Below are positions 58,862 to 64,000 of a stretch of 64,000 nucleotides of DNA, in pieces. Source of the stretch: Massilia sp. CFBP 13721. Lineage in GTDB: Bacteria > Pseudomonadota > Gammaproteobacteria > Burkholderiales > Burkholderiaceae_D. The stretch covers positions 17,329 through 81,328 of the forward strand of contig NZ_JACYUY010000018.1 of NCBI RefSeq assembly GCF_014842025.1, written 5' to 3'. Each line of letters starts with the position of its first letter. Position 1 is the stretch's first letter. A program made the position numbers and the translations under genes. The notes beneath the pieces were generated by a model. The model was not told the DNA's origin. It made no database searches and was given only the letters and a program-made list of their open reading frames with translations.

Positions 58862-61570
58862 TTAGAACTTGTAGCCGAGGCGAACGTGCCAGCGGCGGCC
58901 GAGCAGGTCGTAGGTCATCGTGTCGGTATTGCCGTCTGTCCAGCTCTGGATGTAGGGCGCACGCTTGTCGAACAGGTTATCGATGCCCAGCGATACCGTC
59001 ATTGCCTTGTTGAACGCATACTTCATACTGGCGTTGTGGTAGACGATGCCGGGTGCGCGCGCGCCGATATCGGTAGGGGCGGCATTGATGTCGGCGGCGC
59101 TGCCAATGTACTGGACGGTATAGGAACCGGACCACGGACCTTTGGACGAGGTCAGCGACGCGGTCGAGCGCCATTTTGCATAGCTGCCGCGCCCGCCCGT
59201 AATCCTGCCGGCGTACTCGATGACTTCACCGCCAGGGAATGGCGTCACGTCGAACTGGTTAAGCCGGGAAACATCCGCAGTGAACGACGATGTCCATCCC
59301 GCCAGGTTGAAGTCGACGATCGCCCCGAGGTCGAGCCCGGCCACGCGCTGCTGCGCAGCGTTCTCGGGTTGCGAGGACAGGAAGTTGATTTCCCCGGTGC
59401 TCGGATCACGCGTGAAACTCGATGGACCGCAGAAGATGTGCGCCAGCCCAGGCGAGTTGTAGCAGACCGCCAGCTTGGTCGAGCCAGGAACGGTCTCGAT
59501 GGCGTTATCGATCTTGATGTTGAAGTAGTCGAGCGTCAGCGTCAGCGCTTTCGACGGCGTCCATACGGCGCCGATCGTGAACGTATCGGCCTCCTCGGGC
59601 TTCAGGTTCTGGTTGCCGCCCCCGGTCGTCAGGATCGACGGCCCGAACTGCCTGAAGCCGGCAGGCAAGCCGGATCCCTGGCAGTTCTTGTAGACCGTGG
59701 AGTTCGGATCGAGCGTGTTCCAGTTGTTGCATGGGTCGGTCGTGGTCAGGTTGCCCTCGGAGACACCGCCGAACAGTTCCGGCACGTTCGGCACGCGGAA
59801 GGCCGTCGAACGGTTGGCACGCACCTTCAGCGACGGAATTACCTGCCAGTCGAGACCCACCTTGTACGTGGCCTGCGACCCGAACAGGCTGTAGTCGGAG
59901 TAGCGGGCCGCGGCATTCATCGTCAGGGAGTCGACCAGGGGCAGCTTGGCTAGCAAGGGTACGGACAACTCCGCGAAGACCTCGCGCGCACTGTATTCGC
60001 CCGCAATCGGATCCTGGGCGTTGGTATTGGCGGCTCCCGATACGATCAGGCTATCCGGGTCGCGCCATCCTTTCTCGCGGCGGTATTCGAAGCCGGAAGC
60101 GAAGCCGACGGGCCCGGCTGGCAGGGAAAACACCTCGCCGCTGATGCTTGCGTTGAAGCTCTTCTGGTCGTTGCCGCCATGATCGCGGGTCGTGAAATGG
60201 ATGTACTCGAGGACCGCAGGGCTGAGGTTCCCGTAGCCGAGATAGTTGCCGCAAGGAGCCGCGGACGGGCTGGTGCCGCAGGTAGCGGTATTGAGCGTCG
60301 CATCGACACGATCGAGGTTGATGATGTTCGTCATCCCGTCAACGCCGGTGTTGCGCCCCCAGTTGACGGACGCCGACCAGTCCCATTTCGGAGCAAGTTC
60401 CCCCTTCAAGCCGGCGACGATACGGAAGGTATTGGTCTCCTGGAAGAAGTAACGCGGCCCGACTTCCGCCACCCGGCGCCGCTCCAGCGTCAGGTTCTGG
60501 CCGGTCGGATTGGTAGGATGGTTCGCGGCGATTTCGATCGGGCGGTAAACCCCGATGGCGCCAGGGGTGGCAAGCTGCTCCGACTGGCGGTTCGTGAACA
60601 TGAGTTCGGTGAACAGGTCTACCTTATCGGTCAGGTGCATGTTGCCGAAGGCGCTCACACCGACACGCTTGATCGGATTGACTGCGTTCAGGAACGGATT
60701 GCTGTTGTAGGCATGCTTGGCTGCGCTGTAGGTCTCGAAGCCGCGCGGGTCCCCGTTCGGATCCTGGTTGAAGTTGACCCTGCGGCCATTTGCCAGCCGC
60801 GCGCGGCCTCCGATGGTCGACGAGCTGCCGGAACACACCAGTTCGCCGTCATCCTCGAACAGGGCGCAAGGTGCACGCGAAGCCAGGTTGACCGCCTCGC
60901 TCTCGGAATAATTCAGGGAGGCCATCAGCGAGCCACGCTCGCTTTTCGTTCCCCAGACGATGTCCGCCGACTTTTCGGCGCCGTCACCACGTTCGGTCTT
61001 CCCATAGCGCACCGATGCTTCAACACCGTCGATGGCTTTCTTCGTGATGATGTTGACGACGCCGGCAACGGCATCGGCGCCGTAGATCGCCGAGGCGCCA
61101 TCCTTCAGCACTTCGATCCGCTCGATCATCGCGACCGGAATCATGTTCAGGTCGACAGAGCTGTTCGCCCCCGTGCCACCCGAGACGACCCGGCGTCCGT
61201 TCAGCAGCACCAGGGTGCGATCGATGCCGAGACCACGCAAGTTCACTTGCGTGGTCCCGTAGCCGTTGCTGGTCCAATACGCACTGGTCTGGCTGCCCGC
61301 CGTACCGGCAGACGAAGGCAGGCGCTGCAGCAGCGTTTCGATCGAAATCGCTCCGGAGCGCTGGATGGTGTCGGCATCGATCACGGTAACTGGGCCAACC
61401 CCGGATACCTGTTCCTGCCGAAGGTTGATTCGGCTCCCCGTAATTTGTACGCGCTGCATGCCTGCCGCTTCGGCAGTATCGCCAGTGGCGGGCTGTTGTG
61501 CGTATGCGCTCTGTTGCAGAACCATTAATGCGAGCGCGGCCGTTGTTCTTGGGACGTACTTGTGAGCCAT
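58862..61570 (-). CDS. TonB-dependent outer-membrane receptor
   Basis: This 902-residue protein has a signal peptide (ends about AYAQ, residue 25), an N-terminal plug with GSRINLRQEQVSGVGPVTV and QVNLRGLGIDRTLVLLNGRR, and a beta-barrel ending in the aromatic RRWHVRLGYKF. Its ligand (metal chelate, siderophore, peptide or sugar) cannot be told. The two PepSY proteins downstream suggest that it imports a metal complex. GGAGGG lies before the ATG. Confidence 0.92.
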   Translation of the reverse strand: MAHKYVPRTTAALALMVLQQSAYAQQPATGDTAEAAGMQRVQITGSRINLRQEQVSGVGPVTVIDADTIQRSGAISIETLLQRLPSSAGTAGSQTSAYWTSNGYGTTQVNLRGLGIDRTLVLLNGRRVVSGGTGANSSVDLNMIPVAMIERIEVLKDGASAIYGADAVAGVVNIITKKAIDGVEASVRYGKTERGDGAEKSADIVWGTKSERGSLMASLNYSESEAVNLASRAPCALFEDDGELVCSGSSSTIGGRARLANGRRVNFNQDPNGDPRGFETYSAAKHAYNSNPFLNAVNPIKRVGVSAFGNMHLTDKVDLFTELMFTNRQSEQLATPGAIGVYRPIEIAANHPTNPTGQNLTLERRRVAEVGPRYFFQETNTFRIVAGLKGELAPKWDWSASVNWGRNTGVDGMTNIINLDRVDATLNTATCGTSPSAAPCGNYLGYGNLSPAVLEYIHFTTRDHGGNDQKSFNASISGEVFSLPAGPVGFASGFEYRREKGWRDPDSLIVSGAANTNAQDPIAGEYSAREVFAELSVPLLAKLPLVDSLTMNAAARYSDYSLFGSQATYKVGLDWQVIPSLKVRANRSTAFRVPNVPELFGGVSEGNLTTTDPCNNWNTLDPNSTVYKNCQGSGLPAGFRQFGPSILTTGGGNQNLKPEEADTFTIGAVWTPSKALTLTLDYFNIKIDNAIETVPGSTKLAVCYNSPGLAHIFCGPSSFTRDPSTGEINFLSSQPENAAQQRVAGLDLGAIVDFNLAGWTSSFTADVSRLNQFDVTPFPGGEVIEYAGRITGGRGSYAKWRSTASLTSSKGPWSGSYTVQYIGSAADINAAPTDIGARAPGIVYHNASMKYAFNKAMTVSLGIDNLFDKRAPYIQSWTDGNTDTMTYDLLGRRWHVRLGYKF

Positions 61571-62153
61571 TTACCCTCCGGGTTTTCTTTTTTGTGAAAG
61601 CTACTAGGCCAAGCTGCCGGTATTGATTGGCAGTGGCGACGCATGGGATCCGAGACAGACCAACATGTCTATACAGGTTCAGTCATTTTTTTACTCTATC
61701 GAAATTTTCACCCGTTAGCAATAAAACTTTGTTTTGTGGATAATTGACCATACTTAATTCTTCTGGGCGCAAAAAGGCCGACGCATATTGCGTCTGCGCT
61801 CTTCTGTGGAGTTACAAGAGCAACCGTTCGATGCTCCCAGCTCTTGGAGAAATCGGCGGTATCAACTGCTCACGCCTCATGGCTCAAGTCTCGATGTGCC
61901 TTGGGGCCCTCCGATCTGAATCGAAAATTCTGGCGCAAATGCTTCGCACGACCAGGTGCTCATTAAGGTTCAGGTAGCCCGGACGTGTGCAAGTAGCCCT
62001 ATCACGGACGTCGCCGACGTACGGCCGCTGCAGTCAGCCGGGACCGTGCAACTGGCGCTTTCAGGAATGGGCCGGCGCCGCGCATGCGAGCGCAAGCACG
62101 CTGCCGAGCAACAAAGTCAAGAAGGAGTCGCCGGTATCAGCCGCGAAGATCTG
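61571..62153. other. gap of about 580 bases; one weak minus-strand terminator
   Basis: No gene is supported. At about 61770-61795 the arms GACGCA and TGCGTC (61780-61794) with an adjacent A-run on the plus strand could form a terminator for minus-strand transcripts. I see nothing else. Confidence 0.4.
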
Positions 62154-62600
62154 TCACGCCGCGATTGGCGTGCTAGTCCGGGGAGGCCGCTCGATCCGGG
62201 CTGGAATGTGCCCGGTAAAAGGAGATGAGGAAGATTGCCGGAGCTGGTTTGCGGGTTCTTCACCGGCGGTTAAAACCATGACCGGCGGCGGCGCGTAGGC
62301 GCCGATGGAGCAGCCTGAACACGTGCCGCAACTCGAGCGTCCGTCAGTGTCGGTGACGCTGTCCTTGCAGTCCTCACCTGGCAACGAGCTTTGCGCCATG
62401 GAGTCTGAATGCTGATGTCCACTGTCATGCATGGTCCCGTCGGTCATCATGACCGGCGCTGTCATGCCATGCTCCCTAGAATCAACCGAGGATAGATGAT
62501 GGATCATGCCGCACGCAAGCCTCGCCACTCCCGCAATGCTTTGGATTGGAAGGGAGACGATAAGTAGGCACAAGAGAAATGATCGTAGCCTGCTGCGCAT
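62154..62600 (-). CDS. short secreted Cys/His-rich protein with ERPPR tail, member D
   Basis: This 148-residue protein begins MRSRLRSFLLCLLIVSLPIQ (signal peptide), has a Met/His-rich middle (HHLSS, DGTMHDSGHQHSDSM), the cluster SSCGTCSGCSIGAYAPP and the tail FTGHIPARIERPPR. It is the fourth clear member of the group at 33086, 41618 and 53842. It is divergent from a czc operon. No Shine-Dalgarno is visible. The role is unknown. Confidence 0.82.
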   Translation of the reverse strand: MRSRLRSFLLCLLIVSLPIQSIAGVARLACGMIHHLSSVDSREHGMTAPVMMTDGTMHDSGHQHSDSMAQSSLPGEDCKDSVTDTDGRSSCGTCSGCSIGAYAPPPVMVLTAGEEPANQLRQSSSSPFTGHIPARIERPPRTSTPIAA

Positions 62601-62606
62601 ATGGTC

Positions 62607-62615
62607 AATGTAGCA
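62607..62615 (-). promoter_or_regulatory. extended -10 element six bases before the ATG at 62600
   Basis: Minus strand: TG-C-TACATT, then six bases to the ATG with no Shine-Dalgarno. Confidence 0.55.
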
Positions 62616-62818
62616 TGCCCAACGTCAAAAGTGCACATGGTTGATAAGGGAATGCCACGACGAGCAATTGCCAGTCGGGAAATGCCTTTCCACCTTTTGT
62701 CTTCGAAGAGATTGAGTGCTAATCGTGACGGCTTTAGTTTTGATCTCTGCCAAAATTAATTCGCAACAAAAACAGCCTCGGCGCCTCCACGCACTGCTGC
62801 ATACAAACAGACATCCGA

Positions 62819-62849
62819 TTGACACGTGCCTAGAAGCACCGTCTATAAT
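62819..62849 (+). promoter_or_regulatory. czcIC promoter with perfect -35 and -10 and a 19-base spacer
   Basis: TTGACA (62819-62824), 19-base spacer, TATAAT (62844-62849), 50 bases before the czcI-like ATG. Both hexamers match the consensus. The long spacer suggests control by a regulator that twists the DNA, or it may be coincidence. Confidence 0.6.
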
Positions 62850-62899
62850 CAGCACCTTTTGCTCCCTTATCGGAACCCACGCCCCGACCGGCCGACCTC

Positions 62900-63283
62900 A
62901 TGAAGAAGGCGTTGCTCCTCATCCTGCTGATCGTACTTCCCTGGCAAGCGATTGCCGCGGCTGAACGCACGCTCACGCATGTGATGTCGAGCCAGGCCGC
63001 CGGCGGTTTCGAGCAGGTTGGTAAGCACTTGGCAGAGCACGAGGCCCACGTCTTGCATCACCACGAAGCCCATGACGACGGTGACGCGCATGTCGATCAA
63101 TCCGAGAAATCGGTCCAGCACTTGAACGACTACGAGCACGGTTGCGGCGCGGCCTTACTGTTGCCGGCGGCGCCGGTGTTGTCTGCCATTGCCCTTCCCC
63201 GTCTCCCTCCCATACCGTTGCCGGAAACGTTCTCCGACCGCAGCACGCTTCCGCCTCTCCCGCCTCCCCGCGCCCGCGCCTGA
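62900..63283 (+). CDS. czcI: CzcI-like small secreted protein
   Basis: This 127-residue protein has a signal peptide (MKKALLLILLIVLPWQAIAA) and a His-rich mature part (EHEAHVLHHHEAHDDGDAHVD), then a single Cys in EHGCGAALL and a Pro-rich end. The layout and the position just before a czcC gene match CzcI, a small periplasmic protein of the czc cluster that is thought to help regulate it. There is no good Shine-Dalgarno before 62900. The family assignment is by layout and context. Confidence 0.75.
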   Translation: MKKALLLILLIVLPWQAIAAAERTLTHVMSSQAAGGFEQVGKHLAEHEAHVLHHHEAHDDGDAHVDQSEKSVQHLNDYEHGCGAALLLPAAPVLSAIALPRLPPIPLPETFSDRSTLPPLPPPRARA

Positions 63284-63374
63284 GGCGCGGGCGCCGTCGC
63301 ATCGACAACACGCACACACCCGATGCGCGTGTGGCCCGCTGGTTTGAATCCTGTTCAATCTGCAGAGGCTTTAC

Positions 63375-64000
63375 ATGCAAATATCATCATCAAGGTCGCG
63401 TGCAAGGTCACGCGGCCGGCACGCGGCATCCAGCACGCTCTCCGTCCGCGGTGCGGTCATCGCCGCACTGTTCGGCAGTGCCATCTCGCTCGCACATGCC
63501 GAAACCCCTTCGTTCAGCGCCCTCCTCGCGCGGGCCCAGGGCAGCGCGCCCCAGCTGCTGGAACAGGCGGCCAACGTGCGCGCGGCCCAGGCCGACGTGC
63601 GCCAGGCCGGCGCCTGGCGCAATCCGACGCTCGACGCCACCTTCGAAAACCTGCACGCCCCCGAGAGCGGCGGCGTCAGCCAGCGCCAGGACACCTACGC
63701 CCTGACCCAGGTATTCGAACTCGGCGGCAAGCGCGCTGCCCGGATCGAAGCCGAGCAGCACAAGGCCGTCGCGACCGGCACGCGTGAACGCCAGGCCCGC
63801 CTGACCTTCGCCACCGAACTGGCGCTCGCCTATGCCACTGCCGAGGCCATGCAGGACCGCCAGGCCGTCGCCAAAGCGGCCCTCGAGCGTGCCGGCGACG
63901 ACTTGCGGGCCGCGCAGGCCTTGGTAAAAGCCGGCCGCGAAGCCGAATTGCGGCTGGCCCAGGCCCGCGCCAGCGCGGCGGCCGCCCGCGCTGCGCAGCA
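63375..64000 (+). CDS. czcC: CzcC-type outer-membrane factor, 5' part (runs off the window)
   Basis: The frame from ATG 63375 is open to the right edge, about 208 codons. It has an Arg-rich start, a hydrophobic signal segment (VIAALFGSAISLAHA, about 29-43) and the first helical hairpin of a TolC/CzcC channel: ALLARAQGSAPQLLEQAANV, then FELGGKRAARIEAEQ, with later coiled-coil. CzcC is the exit duct of the CzcCBA pump. The czcI-czcC order is that of Cupriavidus czc, so czcB and czcA probably follow. This is a second czc operon, separate from that at the left edge. Confidence 0.88.
   Translation, partial: MQISSSRSRARSRGRHAASSTLSVRGAVIAALFGSAISLAHAETPSFSALLARAQGSAPQLLEQAANVRAAQADVRQAGAWRNPTLDATFENLHAPESGGVSQRQDTYALTQVFELGGKRAARIEAEQHKAVATGTRERQARLTFATELALAYATAEAMQDRQAVAKAALERAGDDLRAAQALVKAGREAELRLAQARASAAAARAAQ

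Noticed and set aside
60179..61528. Plus-strand frames opposite the TonB receptor
   Set aside because: They are antisense shadows; no start signals or family match.

Overview
The window reads as one long metal-resistance and metal-homeostasis island from a betaproteobacterium, most likely Burkholderiales and probably Oxalobacteraceae (Massilia/Duganella type). That placement is an inference from gene content: a PEP-CTERM protein, Cupriavidus-like czc, pbr and mer modules, and GC-rich coding sequence. No rRNA, tRNA or CRISPR array was seen. Four P1B-type ATPases, two complete or near-complete copper systems, zinc/cadmium/cobalt, lead and mercury modules, and several outer-membrane and periplasmic metal proteins lie side by side, separated by gene remnants and decayed IS3-family fragments.

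Layout. 1-4.1 kb (+): the 3' part of czcA, a CDF-like membrane protein, a small membrane protein, czcD and gmhA. 4.3-10.2 kb (-): a cysteine-rich copper-storage-type protein, a broken YnfA-like gene, a small acidic protein, kdsA, a ZIP-family transporter, and a P1B-4 ATPase split by a one-base frameshift. 10.6-17.2 kb: a gmhA remnant, merR/merT/merP plus a GDCCVxC protein but no merA, a P1B-2 (Zn/Cd/Pb) ATPase diverging from a PbrR/CadR regulator, and a pbrT-type cytochrome-FTR1 permease. 17.5-24.9 kb (-): a cusCBA-type copper/silver efflux operon with CusF. 25-32 kb: an IS3 remnant, a DUF305 protein, a PEP-CTERM protein, a protease-like protein, then the CueR-copA-copZ regulon. 32.5-43.2 kb: a second periplasmic copper operon (outer-membrane factor, multicopper oxidase, DUF411, CusF), a reductase remnant, a nuclease-like gene, a cytochrome c, DUF305 proteins and czcE. 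43.6-53.6 kb (-): copD, copC, copS, copR, a second cysteine-rich storage protein, copB, copA (multicopper oxidase) and a Cu-ATPase. 54.5-61.6 kb (-): an acyltransferase, an IS3 orfA remnant, and a TonB receptor operon with two PepSY proteins, one fused to a ferredoxin reductase. 62.8-64 kb (+): the start of another czc operon (czcI-like, czcC).

How it works together. Cytosolic metal sensors of the MerR family (MerR, PbrR/CadR, CueR) have recognisable operators next to their targets. A CopRS two-component pair appears to act through a triple ATTAC direct repeat, with 11-bp spacing, found upstream of czcE, copC and copR. Cytosolic ions are pumped out by P1B ATPases, periplasmic ions are expelled by CzcA and CusCBA or oxidised and bound by the two multicopper oxidases, CopC, CusF, CzcE and DUF305 proteins, and excess cytosolic copper may be stored by the Cys-rich bundles.

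The strongest candidate for something undescribed is a scattered family of short secreted Cys/His-rich proteins (33.1, 41.6, 54.2, 62.6 kb, and more distantly 27.2 and 24.9 kb). Four share an SSC-x2-C cluster and a C-terminal F-x-G-x-I-x-x-(R)-x-E/Q-R-P-P-R-like tail. Nearly all have a -10 element ending only 6-10 bases before the ATG and no Shine-Dalgarno sequence, which predicts leaderless mRNAs.
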